Assembly: GCA_018677555.1 (NCBI GenBank)
Contig: JAHHOT010000261.1
Location: forward strand, 1 to 46,677
Source: Gammaproteobacteria bacterium
GTDB taxonomy: Bacteria; Pseudomonadota; Gammaproteobacteria; Steroidobacterales; Woeseiaceae
Reading direction: 5' to 3'
DNA: 46,677 nt
The position numbers were made by a program, and so were the translations under genes. This document shows, piece after piece, positions 1-9,054 of the stretch; position 1 is the stretch's first letter, and each line of letters opens with the position of its first letter. Below the pieces are notes generated by a model. It was given only the letters and a program-made list of their open reading frames with translations, was not told the origin of the DNA and ran no database searches.

Positions 1-1433
1 AAATGACGCAGGTCCGTGGCGCCTACCTTCTCGATCACGAACTCGTCTTTGGGCAGGTAGTCCAGCCCGCTGACTCGCCGTCCGTCGTGCAGATCCGCGT
101 ATTGCTTTTCTGACAAATCGACCGCGAACTCCATTGCGCGCGAAAAGCCGATTTTGGCGACCGCGTCCTGCCAACCGTCCTTCATGATGAACGGAATAAC
201 TTCCGCCGCGTCGCCACTGCCATAGCCGAGCGTCAGGATTTCTTCGCCTGCAAGGTCGCGATTCTCGTCTCGCGCTTGTTCAAACCCGGCAGCCATCCAT
301 GCCGGCAGTGCGGCCGTGTAGAGGTTGCCGAGATCGAGCATGGTGTCGCTGCCAAGTGCGAGTTTGTCGAGAATTTCGAGCCGATATCGCCGCGAGGCGC
401 GGAATATGCGAAACACCGCCATGGTCAGCGGGTACGCCTCGAAATTGAGTTTCTCCGGTTCGGCAAGCCCGACGACCTCCGGTTTGCTGAGCATTTCCTC
501 GAGAAGGTCATCCGGGTCTATGCCTGCCTCGTAACAGAAAGACGCCAGTTCCGCGCGGTCTGTGGAGTTGCCCTGGCTGAGTGCAAAGAGATAGGAAATC
601 GCCCAGCCGGTTTCCGGCATGCGGCGATAGGGCCGGTGCATGAACACCGTTTTGAGGGAACGCATGTAGTCGATTGCCTGCAGCCCCCGCTTTTCATACA
701 TGTCGTTCAGGGCATGTAGCGTCTCGTCGATATAGCAGGTCGTCGAATACTTGCCGTTGAATACCGGAAAGTCCTGGACCTGGTGCGATTCGCTGCGGTC
801 CTGGCCACAGAATCGCAGCATCGGTTTGCGAAAGTCCATTATCCGGTAGTCAGAGGCGGAGCCCGAACGCACGAGGTCGACGTCGGCGAGAGTCGGGTTT
901 TCCTCCAGGAGCATTGCGACGGCACCGGCGCCCTGGGTGGGCTCACCGCTGCTGCCGCGCGCATATTCGGCGATATCCGCGCAGACGACAATTGCCTGTC
1001 CGCCGCTGCCGTCGTAGGCGAGGTGGCGCAGGGCGCCTTTCATGCCGTAAACGCCCCCCAGGCAGGCATGTTTGAATTCCGGCACCTCGCAACTTCGCGC
1101 AATCGGCGGCTTGCCCTGCATCGCCAGCGCCCGATCGACCATGCCTTTTACGATGATCGCGCCGGCCGAATTGTCCGTGCTCGATTCGGTGCCCAGACCG
1201 AGAAACTTGATGCGGGCGGGGTCGATATCGTACTGGTTTATCAGCCGCATAACGGCGGTCGCGGCCAGCGTATAGACGCTCTGATGCGGCCCCCGCACGC
1301 GGAAACTGCGGCCGACCACCTCGCGGATCTTCGGCCAGTGATTGCCGGTCCAGTCGCACCAATCCTCCAGCCACACCCGGTACGGTGGCACGTACGCGGC
1401 CAGCCCGCTGATTCCGATACCCTTATTATTCAT
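1..1433 (-). CDS. Hydroxymethylglutaryl-CoA synthase family protein (3' end cut by window edge)
   Basis: The frame reads from an ATG at 1433 to the left edge without a stop, giving at least 477 residues, so only the extreme C-terminus can be missing. The thiolase-fold catalytic residues of HMG-CoA synthases are visible: a Glu in GTESSTD (E83), the nucleophilic Cys in KHACLGG (C124) and the His in FMHRPY. The C-terminal part contains a QYADLHDGRR segment like that of PksG/MvaS proteins. The family condenses acetyl-CoA with acetoacetyl-CoA to HMG-CoA, for the mevalonate route, leucine or ketone body metabolism, or polyketide beta-branching. Neighbours inside the window do not decide between these. 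It is longer than bacterial MvaS (about 390 residues). Family assignment is fairly sure; the pathway is unknown. No strong Shine-Dalgarno was seen at the start. Confidence 0.82.
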   Translation of the reverse strand, partial: MNNKGIGISGLAAYVPPYRVWLEDWCDWTGNHWPKIREVVGRSFRVRGPHQSVYTLAATAVMRLINQYDIDPARIKFLGLGTESSTDNSAGAIIVKGMVDRALAMQGKPPIARSCEVPEFKHACLGGVYGMKGALRHLAYDGSGGQAIVVCADIAEYARGSSGEPTQGAGAVAMLLEENPTLADVDLVRSGSASDYRIMDFRKPMLRFCGQDRSESHQVQDFPVFNGKYSTTCYIDETLHALNDMYEKRGLQAIDYMRSLKTVFMHRPYRRMPETGWAISYLFALSQGNSTDRAELASFCYEAGIDPDDLLEEMLSKPEVVGLAEPEKLNFEAYPLTMAVFRIFRASRRYRLEILDKLALGSDTMLDLGNLYTAALPAWMAAGFEQARDENRDLAGEEILTLGYGSGDAAEVIPFIMKDGWQDAVAKIGFSRAMEFAVDLSEKQYADLHDGRRVSGLDYLPKDEFVIEKVGATDLRH

Positions 1434-1518
1434 TGTCGTGTGAGTCTTTCAGCTCCGGGGCCATGTCGAACGCGTAGCCCGGGAATTTTAGTGGTCCGGG
1501 GCCCGCTGCTCAAGCTAC

Positions 1519-1983
1519 TTATTCTACAGTGATTGTTATGCGCTCCGAGTAAACCGGTGGTTCGTGCGGAATATGCAGGTGGTCGGCGAACAGGAGCTGC
1601 AAGGTATGCTCCCCGGGGGGTAGCGTCAGTTGCGTTGCAGAGCTGCCGTCACCGAAATGTACATGCCGATCGTCATTGGGTACGGGCAAATCCAGATCGG
1701 GCAAGCCGGTATCGATCAGAATGTGGTGATGGCCACTGGCCGGGGCGGTATCTCCGGCTGGAACGACCGCCATACCGTCCATGCCGAACTCGACTGCCAC
1801 CGGACTGGTGACGGTGGCGCCATCTTCGGGAGTTATGAAAAATACCCTTGCGTCGGGTGTCGAGGGTGTGCGCTCGAGGGCAGGCGCTTCCTGGGCGGCC
1901 GGCTGGGCGGGCTTCCTGTCTTGTTGTTCGTTGCTGCAGGCTGCCAGGCACAGCGCGAATACACAAAAGCCAATCTTGTTCAC
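1519..1983 (-). CDS. DUF4399-type lipoprotein
   Basis: A 154-residue protein with a lipoprotein signal: a short basic start, a hydrophobic stretch and a lipobox LAAC with the acylated Cys at residue 16. The mature protein begins with a Pro/Ala/Gln-rich linker to about residue 45, followed by a compact domain with VFFITPEDGATVTSPV, a His cluster SGHHHILID, and DDRHVHFGDG near residues 103-112. This pattern matches the DUF4399 family, secreted proteins of unknown function; the histidines suggest metal binding, which is inference. It lies 32 bp downstream of the DUF3667 fusion gene on the same strand and may be co-transcribed with it. Confidence 0.75.
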   Translation of the reverse strand: MNKIGFCVFALCLAACSNEQQDRKPAQPAAQEAPALERTPSTPDARVFFITPEDGATVTSPVAVEFGMDGMAVVPAGDTAPASGHHHILIDTGLPDLDLPVPNDDRHVHFGDGSSATQLTLPPGEHTLQLLFADHLHIPHEPPVYSERITITVE

Positions 1984-2015
1984 GTACTAACTCCTTTTTC
2001 GGCCGTGAGGGCCAG

Positions 2016-3413
2016 TCAGATCGAAAACGCCGCAAGCAGCAGCGCGAACGCCAACATCATCGAAAATCCGAAAATATAGGTCAATATGAGCGCCATGAAT
2101 TTCGGTACCGTCAGCCAGTGCCCCTGAGCGTAGACCCTGCGCATGGCTTTGTACAAATAAACGGGAATGTAAATTGAACTTGCAACGACCACGATTGGCG
2201 CGATTGGCGTCGGGAACGACAGCTTGTCGGAAATACGGACCAGCGTGATCTGCAGCGTGAGCAACAGGAAAAAGAAGGCGTGGAAATGCACGAAAAACAG
2301 CAGGTGTTCGACGTAATACCGCTGCGCCAGCGGATACAGCATCTTCAGCGCGAGGGCCATCAGCGGTAGCAACACAATCAGGCCCGCGGGTATGTTCTCG
2401 ATCAGCTTGTTGAAGAGCGTTTTGCCTTTATCGGCGACGACTTTCTCGCACATCGCCTTGACGCGTTCCTGAGACAGGCGCGCCGCAAGCCAGCGCGGCA
2501 GCTCCGCCTCGGCAAAGTCTTCCATGTCACAATCGTCGGTCGTTTCGTCGTCGTCGACGGTGATGGTCATGCCCCCGGATGGATCCTCATCCGTTGGAAT
2601 CGTGATATCGATGCCCGGCTCGTCGTCCTCGGGCTGCTCCCTGAGCTGCCCTTTGAGCGTCGGGCTGCCGACGATAATCCCTTCCGTCTCGAGGTCGGAT
2701 ATGAGCTCCTCTTTAAGCGCCGCCTCCTGTTTCTCGATCTCCTGCTGTTCCGTCACCGTCGGAGCGATCGCGGGTTCGAACAGGATGCCCAGTTCCTCCC
2801 TCGGATCGAAAAAGGCGACCAGGAAAAAGATGATGCTAAGCACGAGGTAGGTGCGGAACGGTGGCATATAGCGGGCGCGTCGACCTTCGAGGTAGTCCCT
2901 GGTCAGCTGCCCGGGACGGGTCAACAAGGGCAGGACGGTTCGCCACAGGCGGGAGTCGAGCTCGAACAGGTCGCCGAACGCGTCGCGGGTCAATTCCCAG
3001 ATACTGATCATGCGGCTATTCGCGCGCTGCCCGCAGTTGCCGCAGTACTGCCCGCCCAGGCTGGCGCCGCAGTTGAGGCAGGTGCTCGGTTCGACCCGGG
3101 CCGGCGATACTGCCACGCTCTCCGAGAGTACGCGGCGGGATGCCTGAAAGCGCTCGCCGAAACGCTCGATTGCATCCTGCCGCATGGCGGCGGCCTGCCC
3201 GGCCAGGTAGGCGTTCAGCTCGTCGCGGCCCTCGAGCGTGTAACGGGTAACCCGCTGCACACGATCTTCCTCGTCCGTTTCGGATTCGAGGGTTTCCGCG
3301 CTCACGAAGCCCGGCAATTCCAGCATCTCGGCAACGTGCGCCGACAGCCATTCATCAAACTCGGTTGCAATCTCCCGGTCGACGTCGAGCGTGACTTCGT
3401 AGATTACCGACAT
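2016..3413 (-). CDS. DUF4286 / zinc-ribbon / DUF3667 membrane fusion protein
   Basis: A 465-residue protein with three parts. Residues 1-100 (YEVTLDVDREIATEFDEWL, MLELPGFVSAE) look like the small DUF4286 domain. Residues about 114-128 form a zinc ribbon, CLNCG followed by YCGNCGQ. The rest resembles DUF3667: the segment ending RPGQLTRDYLEGRRARYMPP, a first membrane helix near 185-203, a long acidic hydrophilic loop (about 205-310), then three or four membrane helices to the C-terminus. DUF4286 and DUF3667 proteins are usually separate, so this is a fusion. The function is unknown for both. Four cysteines in the ribbon are intact. The start at 3413 fits the start of the DUF4286 domain. Confidence 0.78.
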   Translation of the reverse strand: MSVIYEVTLDVDREIATEFDEWLSAHVAEMLELPGFVSAETLESETDEEDRVQRVTRYTLEGRDELNAYLAGQAAAMRQDAIERFGERFQASRRVLSESVAVSPARVEPSTCLNCGASLGGQYCGNCGQRANSRMISIWELTRDAFGDLFELDSRLWRTVLPLLTRPGQLTRDYLEGRRARYMPPFRTYLVLSIIFFLVAFFDPREELGILFEPAIAPTVTEQQEIEKQEAALKEELISDLETEGIIVGSPTLKGQLREQPEDDEPGIDITIPTDEDPSGGMTITVDDDETTDDCDMEDFAEAELPRWLAARLSQERVKAMCEKVVADKGKTLFNKLIENIPAGLIVLLPLMALALKMLYPLAQRYYVEHLLFFVHFHAFFFLLLTLQITLVRISDKLSFPTPIAPIVVVASSIYIPVYLYKAMRRVYAQGHWLTVPKFMALILTYIFGFSMMLAFALLLAAFSI

Positions 3414-3459
3414 TCGTTTTTCCGCTTGTTGTTGTGTGCCGGCTCATGGCCTGCGGCGG

Positions 3460-6048
3460 TCAGGTCTTGTTTTTCGTGCTCGCCTTCCTGGTCGTGCCTG
3501 CCTTGCTGGTGGCGACTTTCTTCTTGCTGACTTTGCTCGACGCGGCACGCTTCGGCGCAGGTTTTTTCGCCGGCGCGGGCGACGCGGCTTCATCGGCGCG
3601 TTTCCGCCCGGGGCGCGCCAGCTCGTCCGAGGAAAAATCATCCACGGCCAGCAGCTCCTGTACTTTTTCGTGATAGCTGCGCATTTCCGCGCTTTCCTTC
3701 TTGTCGATGACACCGGCACGCTCGGCCTCGTCGATCTGGTGTCCGAGATAGTCCGACTTGATCAGGCCTTCTTTTCGGGCCTGTTTCAGCTTCGCCTCGA
3801 GCGGTGCAAGCGATTCGGCAAGGCCAAGCGCTTCCTGCAACAGGCCGAGCGGGTTACCCGGCTCGAGCGTGGTGTAAGCCTGTTCGCAGAGCCTTTCGCG
3901 CGCTTCTCCGGTCCGCGTCATCAGTTCGACGATATTCTTGCTGCGCTCATCCGACGGCGCGTGATAGGTGCGGCCACGCGGAAAAATGAACATGCGCAGC
4001 AGAAATGCCACCGGCCGATTGGGGAAGTTTCGCAGGAAGCTGTGCAACTGCTCCTGCGCGTTATACATCAACGTGCGCACTGACCATTCGACGAGCGGCA
4101 GGTCAGCCGCTCTGCGGCCCTGGTCCTCGAAATGCTTCAGCACCGTCGATGCCAGGTAAATCGAACTGAGAACGTCGCCGAGCCGGGCAGACAGGCGCTC
4201 CTTGATCTTGAGTTTGCCGCCCAAAGTCAGCATCGCGAAGTCCGACGCCAGCGCGAAGGCCGCGCTGTAGCGATTTATGTTCTGATAGTAGCGGCGCGTA
4301 GGCGTATTGAGCGGGACCTCACTAAACCGTGCATGTGTCAGGGCAAGGAAGAAAGAACGTGCCATGTTGCTGATGGCGTAGCCGATGTGTGAGAACAGCG
4401 CGTCGTCGAATTCGACCAGGCCACGCTCGACGTTTTCGTCCTGCGCTGCGTGCAATTCCCGCAATACGAACGGATGGCAACGCATGGCGCCCTGCCCGAA
4501 TATGATGAGGCTGCGCGTGAGGATGTTCGCGCCCTCGACGGTAATCGCAATGGGTGTCGCGATATAACCGCGACCGACGTAATTCTTCGGCCCCATCATG
4601 ACAGCCTTGCCACCGTGGACATCCATCGTGTCGTTCGCCACGTTGCGGCCGAGTTCGGTGCAGTGATACTTCAGTATGGCGGACGGTACTGCGGGCTTCT
4701 CTCCCTGGTCGATCGACCCTGCCGTCACGGACACGGCGGAATTCATAATATAGGTGTAGCCCGCAATTCTCGTCAGCACCTCCCCCACGCCGTCAAATTT
4801 CGCCACCGGCAGGTTGAATTGCCGGCGCAGCGACGTATACGCGCCTGACGAATACACCGCGGCCTGGCTGCCGCCCATCGCAGTGGCTGGCAGCGTTATC
4901 GCGCGTCCTACGGACAGCAGCTCAACCAGCATCTTCCAGCCTTTGCCCGCCATCTCCGTGCCGCCGATGATGTAGTCGAGCGGGACGAACACATCCTTGC
5001 CGCTGGTGGGCCCGTTCTGGAATGGGACCGTCAACGGATAGTGACGACGCCCGACGTCGACTCCCGGCGTGCTGGTCGGGATCAGCGCGGCCGTAATGCC
5101 GTAGTCGTCCTGTTCACCGATGAGGTGATCGGGATCGTACAGTTTGAACGCCAGACCCAGAACCGTGGCGACCGGTGCCAGCGTAATGTAACGCTTTTCC
5201 CAGTTGAGCCGGATACCGACAATCTCCTTGCCTTCCCATTCGCCTTTGCACACCACGCCGTTGTCGATCAGCGCAGCCGCGTCCGAGCCGGCCTGTGGCG
5301 ATGTGAGCGCGAAACAGGGAATCTCGTCGCCCGACGCCAGGCCCGGCAGGTAACGGTCCTTCTGGTCCTCGGTGCCGTAATGCAGCAGTAACTCGGCCGG
5401 GCCGAGCGAGTTCGGCACGCCGACGGTTGACGACACGACCGAACTGCGGCTTGCGAGTTTGGCGATGACCATCGCATTCGCATAGGCGGAGAACTCCAGT
5501 CCGCCGTATTGCTTCGGGATGATCATTGCGAAAAAGCGATGCTTCTTGATAAACGCCCAGACCTCCGCCGGCATGTCCGCACGGTTGTGGCATATATCCC
5601 AGTCGTCGATCATCCGGCACAGTTCGTCACAGGGGCCGTCCAGAAAGGCCTGCTCCTCTTCGGACAGTTTGGGTGCCGGAGCGGTCATCAGTTTCTGCCA
5701 GTCGGGCTTGCCAGAGAACAGCTCGCCGTCCCACCAGACGTTTCCGGCCTCCAGCGCCTCTCTCTCGGTATCGGACATCGACGGCAACATCGAACGGTAT
5801 ATATCGAGCGCGGGCCGGGTGATCTTCTCGCGACGGAAATCGACCAGGTTGCACACCACCATCACGCCGAACGCCAGCCACAGCAACAGCAAGCCGTACC
5901 ATGCGCCGTCACCGAAAAATGTGTAGGCAACGAGGGCCGCAGCGGCTGCAACCGTGGACGTAAGAAGATTCACACGGTTGTAGGCAAGATAAATGGCGCC
6001 GCCGAAAAACAGCAGGAACCAGAATAAACCGACAAAAAAGCTGGACAC
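3460..6048 (-). CDS. fadE: Acyl-CoA dehydrogenase, FadE type
   Basis: An 862-residue FadE-type acyl-CoA dehydrogenase, which catalyses the first oxidation of fatty-acid beta-oxidation and passes electrons to the respiratory chain through ETF. The N-terminus carries two or three membrane helices (residues 1-70), as in E. coli FadE. The acyl-CoA dehydrogenase core follows (about 125-520), with ITVEGANILTRS carrying the catalytic Glu region, and then the FadE C-terminal DUF1974-like domain. FadE of E. coli is 814 residues; here about 45 extra residues form a Lys/Ala/Ser-rich basic tail from about residue 815 that is not expected in the enzyme. The tail is in frame with good codon usage, so it is not an obvious frameshift. 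The gene stands alone between mdh and the DUF3667 fusion. Confidence 0.93.
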   Translation of the reverse strand: MSSFFVGLFWFLLFFGGAIYLAYNRVNLLTSTVAAAAALVAYTFFGDGAWYGLLLLWLAFGVMVVCNLVDFRREKITRPALDIYRSMLPSMSDTEREALEAGNVWWDGELFSGKPDWQKLMTAPAPKLSEEEQAFLDGPCDELCRMIDDWDICHNRADMPAEVWAFIKKHRFFAMIIPKQYGGLEFSAYANAMVIAKLASRSSVVSSTVGVPNSLGPAELLLHYGTEDQKDRYLPGLASGDEIPCFALTSPQAGSDAAALIDNGVVCKGEWEGKEIVGIRLNWEKRYITLAPVATVLGLAFKLYDPDHLIGEQDDYGITAALIPTSTPGVDVGRRHYPLTVPFQNGPTSGKDVFVPLDYIIGGTEMAGKGWKMLVELLSVGRAITLPATAMGGSQAAVYSSGAYTSLRRQFNLPVAKFDGVGEVLTRIAGYTYIMNSAVSVTAGSIDQGEKPAVPSAILKYHCTELGRNVANDTMDVHGGKAVMMGPKNYVGRGYIATPIAITVEGANILTRSLIIFGQGAMRCHPFVLRELHAAQDENVERGLVEFDDALFSHIGYAISNMARSFFLALTHARFSEVPLNTPTRRYYQNINRYSAAFALASDFAMLTLGGKLKIKERLSARLGDVLSSIYLASTVLKHFEDQGRRAADLPLVEWSVRTLMYNAQEQLHSFLRNFPNRPVAFLLRMFIFPRGRTYHAPSDERSKNIVELMTRTGEARERLCEQAYTTLEPGNPLGLLQEALGLAESLAPLEAKLKQARKEGLIKSDYLGHQIDEAERAGVIDKKESAEMRSYHEKVQELLAVDDFSSDELARPGRKRADEAASPAPAKKPAPKRAASSKVSKKKVATSKAGTTRKASTKNKT

Positions 6049-6245
6049 TCTAAGACCTCACAATACTGGATGAACGCATGGCATGCGCCCGGCAATCAGA
6101 CTGGCACGCGGCATCGCTGGGGCACCGGGTGACTCCCCGAAACCCTATCACCGGGGCGCGCAGGGTGCCAGACTACGACCGTCTAAAACGTGATTCCGTC
6201 AGTCTTTCTGGCGCATCGGCGAACAAACGTGCTCGCGCCCGCACA

Positions 6246-7223
6246 TCAAAGAAGCTGTTCGATTGCCGCACGTTCCTCGCGCAGCTCCTGTTCCGTGGCA
6301 TCCATACGTTGCCGGCTGAAGTCATTGATATCGAGGCCTTGCACGATTTCGTACTGCCCGGCGCTACAGCGCACCGGAAACGAATAAATGACACCTGCTT
6401 CGATGCCGTAACTGCCGTCCGCCGGAATGGCCATGCTGACCCAGTCGTCGTCGGATGTGCCAAGGGCCCAGTCATGCATATGATCGATCGCGGCGGACGC
6501 AGCCGACGCGGCGGAGGAGGCGCCGCGTGCTTTGATGATCGCCGCACCGCGTTGCTGCACGGTAGGAATGAAGTCGTCAGCCAGCCAGGTCTGATCGACC
6601 AGCGCCTCAGCTTTCTCGCCGGCCACCGTGGCGTGAAAGATATCCGGGTACTGTGTTGCTGAATGATTACCCCAGATAGTCATCCGGCGGATGTCATTTA
6701 CGTGTTTGCCGGTTTTCGCAGCAAGCTGGGCCGCTGCCCGGTTGTGGTCGAGCCGCGTCATCGCGGTAATGTTCGCGGGATCGATGTCCGGCGCGTTTGC
6801 GCTGGTTATCAGTGCGTTGGTGTTCGCCGGATTGCCAACCACCAGCACGCGAATATCGCGGCTGGCGTGGTTGTTGATCGCCTTTCCCTGTACGGAGAAA
6901 ATCTGCGCGTTAGCTTCCAGCAGGTCCTTGCGCTCCATGCCGGGTCCTCTTGGCCGGGCGCCGACGAGCAGCGCGTAATCCGCATCGCGAAATGCCACGT
7001 CGGGATCGTCTGTCGCGACAACGCCGGCGAGCGTGCCGAACGCGCAGTCGTCGAGCTCCATCACGACGCCCTGCAGAGCCGGGAGCGCGGGCGGAATCTC
7101 TAACAGTTGCAGAATGACGGGCTGGTCAGTGCCGAGCATTTGCCCGGAAGCAATGCGGAAAGCGAGCTGGTATCCGATCTGGCCGGCAGCGCCGGTGATC
7201 GTGACGCGAACGGGAGCATTCAT
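6246..7223 (-). CDS. mdh: Malate dehydrogenase
   Basis: A 325-residue NAD-dependent malate dehydrogenase of the TCA cycle, of the type related to eukaryotic cytosolic enzymes. The nucleotide-binding loop GAAGQIG is at residues 11-17, the substrate-arginine loop is [15 protein letters not shown], the second segment is [12 protein letters not shown], and the catalytic His lies in [11 protein letters not shown]. Length and motif order match the family. The ATG at 7223 has an AGGA about eight bases upstream, which supports this start. It is followed on the same strand by fadE after about 200 bp; the intervening DNA has no gene. Confidence 0.96.
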   Translation of the reverse strand: MNAPVRVTITGAAGQIGYQLAFRIASGQMLGTDQPVILQLLEIPPALPALQGVVMELDDCAFGTLAGVVATDDPDVAFRDADYALLVGARPRGPGMERKDLLEANAQIFSVQGKAINNHASRDIRVLVVGNPANTNALITSANAPDIDPANITAMTRLDHNRAAAQLAAKTGKHVNDIRRMTIWGNHSATQYPDIFHATVAGEKAEALVDQTWLADDFIPTVQQRGAAIIKARGASSAASAASAAIDHMHDWALGTSDDDWVSMAIPADGSYGIEAGVIYSFPVRCSAGQYEIVQGLDINDFSRQRMDATEQELREERAAIEQLL

Positions 7224-7314
7224 CGTTGTTTTCCTGGGTGGATTCTTATTGGTCGCGGCGCGGCCGCGGGCGGCGATTTTAGCACCGCGCCCAGTCTACA
7301 TCACGCTTTCACGG

Positions 7315-8172
7315 TTATTGCGCCGGGCTGGTCGCAGGATTGCGGGCCTCGTATGCGGCCAACTCGCTCTCTGCGGCCTCGATCCGACCTGCCGCGAGCA
7401 GGCCGCGAATACAGCCGAGCCAGCCCGCGCTGCTTGAACGCATGGCGTCTTTACAGGCCGCGTCACTGTATGCCGCTGCCTGGTTGATTCCCGGCGCTGC
7501 CTCTGTCGCAGGCTGCGCATTTTTCGATACGCTGGCGGCAAAATCGCTGCGCCGGGCCGACTTCTGCTTTTCCTGCTGCATCTGCAATGCTGCTTCCAGT
7601 TGCTCGATTCGAGCCAGAAGCAACGCTTCCTGTGACGCCACGCGGTCGGCCGGTTCAGCCATTGCGGCAGCTTCTTCGCGCAACTGAACCTGCCGCCGCG
7701 CATCGTCCACCTCGGCACTGAATGCGGCTGATTCCTTCTTGTCAGCCCTGTCCTCGGCCATGTCGCGTTGCGCAGGTGCTACGTCCGGTTCGGGCGCCGC
7801 AGCCTGTGGCCGCCGCTGTCTTGTGGATGGCTGGGCGTCACCGCCGGCGATCGGCGCCTGTTTCAGCTCATCCATCAGGGTGGCCGGCAGGTCCGCATCG
7901 CCGGCCGGCATCGTCGGCTCCGCGCCGCCGTTTGGTTGCGGCGAATCCGTGATTTGCAGCACAAAGGCAAGGCTCAGGCCGACCGTTGCGACGAACGCAA
8001 ACGGCCTCAGCCAGCCAAAGCGAAGGGCGCGTTTGCTCGTTGCCGCGAGCGCTGCCTCCCGCAGCACGGCACGGTCGAGGTGATCGGGCGCCCGCTCGGT
8101 GGCGAGGCGCCGGTATGCCCCCGAAACAGCCGGATCGCCGTCCATTCCCGTTGGATTCCCGTCTCGTTTCAT
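7315..8172 (-). CDS. Probable membrane anti-sigma factor
   Basis: A 285-residue protein that overlaps the end of the ECF sigma gene by 4 bp (ATGA), so the two are translationally coupled. The N-terminal cytoplasmic part contains VSGAYRRLATERAPDHLDRAVLREA (residues 18-42), a segment I associate with gammaproteobacterial sigma-factor partner proteins. One membrane helix follows (about 58-74), then a long Ala/Gln/Glu-rich periplasmic region with predicted coiled coil around residues 155-200. No zinc-binding HxxxCxxC motif of the ZAS type is present. The function as anti-sigma is inferred from position and topology, not from a recognised domain. Confidence 0.6.
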   Translation of the reverse strand: MKRDGNPTGMDGDPAVSGAYRRLATERAPDHLDRAVLREAALAATSKRALRFGWLRPFAFVATVGLSLAFVLQITDSPQPNGGAEPTMPAGDADLPATLMDELKQAPIAGGDAQPSTRQRRPQAAAPEPDVAPAQRDMAEDRADKKESAAFSAEVDDARRQVQLREEAAAMAEPADRVASQEALLLARIEQLEAALQMQQEKQKSARRSDFAASVSKNAQPATEAAPGINQAAAYSDAACKDAMRSSSAGWLGCIRGLLAAGRIEAAESELAAYEARNPATSPAQ

Positions 8173-8738
8173 TGTCCACCTCCGGCGGCCAGTGCCGGGT
8201 CCTCCATAGCAACACGAAGCTTCTTGATGGCATAGCGCAGGCGGCTTTTCGCGGTTTCGCGATTCACGCCGGTTACCAGCCCGATATCGTCAATGCCGAG
8301 ACCCGCTTCCTCGTGTAACAGGAATACGTCGCGCTGTTCATCCGGCAGGGTGGCCAGCGCCGCCTCCAGGCGCTGTCGGGCGAGAGTCACTTCCACCTCG
8401 TCCTCGGGCGTTTTACCGCCATGTGCCAACTCGTCAGGGTCGCTCGCATCGGCCATTGTGTGGCGCTTGTTACGTCGAACGAAGTCGATGAAACAGTTAT
8501 GAGCAACGCGGTAGAGGAAGGTGGTGAATTTGGCCGTCGGCCGATAGTTTTCACGCGACTTTATGATTTTGCCCCAGGCTTCCTGGTAAAGGTCCTCCGC
8601 GGTTTCGCGGTTCTGACACAGCCGCAACAGGTATCGATACAATGCGTCATTGTGCCGTCGATAAAGTGTCTCGAAGGCCGAAACATCGCCGTCCTTGTAG
8701 CGCAGCATCAGGGCAGCATCTTCCGGGACCGCGGTCAT
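8169..8738 (-). CDS. ECF-type RNA polymerase sigma factor
   Basis: A sigma-70 family ECF factor. Region 2 is DGDVSAFETLYRRHNDALYRYLLRL followed by AEDLYQEAWGKII and FTTFLYRVAHNCFIDFVRR; region 4 is the helix-turn-helix LPDEQRDVFLLHEEAGLGIDDIGLVTGVNRETAKSRLRYAIKKLR. From the ATG at 8738 it is 189 residues, the usual ECF length, starting MTAVPEDAALMLRYKDGD. Earlier in-frame starts exist at 8795 and 8861 but would add a low-complexity N-terminal extension, and none has a clear ribosome site. It is coupled to the downstream membrane protein, its probable anti-sigma. The regulon is unknown. Confidence 0.9.
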   Translation of the reverse strand: MTAVPEDAALMLRYKDGDVSAFETLYRRHNDALYRYLLRLCQNRETAEDLYQEAWGKIIKSRENYRPTAKFTTFLYRVAHNCFIDFVRRNKRHTMADASDPDELAHGGKTPEDEVEVTLARQRLEAALATLPDEQRDVFLLHEEAGLGIDDIGLVTGVNRETAKSRLRYAIKKLRVAMEDPALAAGGGQ

Positions 8739-9026
8739 TGGCGCAGAATAAGCGACACTGGCGGCGCTGCCTAGCCGCAGACCGGATGTATTCATGGTGG
8801 CACTCAAGAGCGTCACCGCGATGTCCTGCCCGGGCATGCCCGGGGGCGGCTGTCCGCGCAAGCGCCTGATGCCGGGGCCGGCCCGACGTCCGTTACAGAC
8901 CGGCCGGGGCCGCCGGGCAATGCGCTTGGAACCGAGTAACTCATTGAAAATTAATGTCTAAATTCGACGACATACTGTAGCAAACGGCACCGACGGGCCG
9001 ATCGGGTTAAAAACACGCCGGGTTGC

Positions 9027-9054
9027 TTGCAATATTCGAATGTAGTGTTATAGT
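9027..9054 (+). promoter_or_regulatory. Candidate sigma-70 promoter of the GntR/ABC operon
   Basis: TTGCAA (9027-9032), 16 bases, then TATAGT (9049-9054). The -10 hexamer sits inside the left arm of the palindrome at 9043-9068, so a repressor bound there would block polymerase. It lies 53 bp upstream of the first gene. The assignment is by hexamer match only. Confidence 0.45.

Noticed and set aside
783-1532. Long plus-strand open frame opposite the HMG-CoA synthase gene
   Set aside because: It is antisense to a well-supported gene; its residues are Arg/His-rich without motifs, the usual product of reading GC-rich coding DNA on the other strand.
6060-6245. Imperfect inverted repeat between mdh and fadE as a terminator
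   Set aside because: Arms CCGGGTGA and TCACCGGG do not pair fully and no T-tract follows.
8829-8844. Perfect palindrome CCCGGGCATGCCCGGG as an operator
   Set aside because: It is short and GC-rich in GC-rich DNA, in the sigma factor leader, with no regulator to link it to; chance cannot be excluded.
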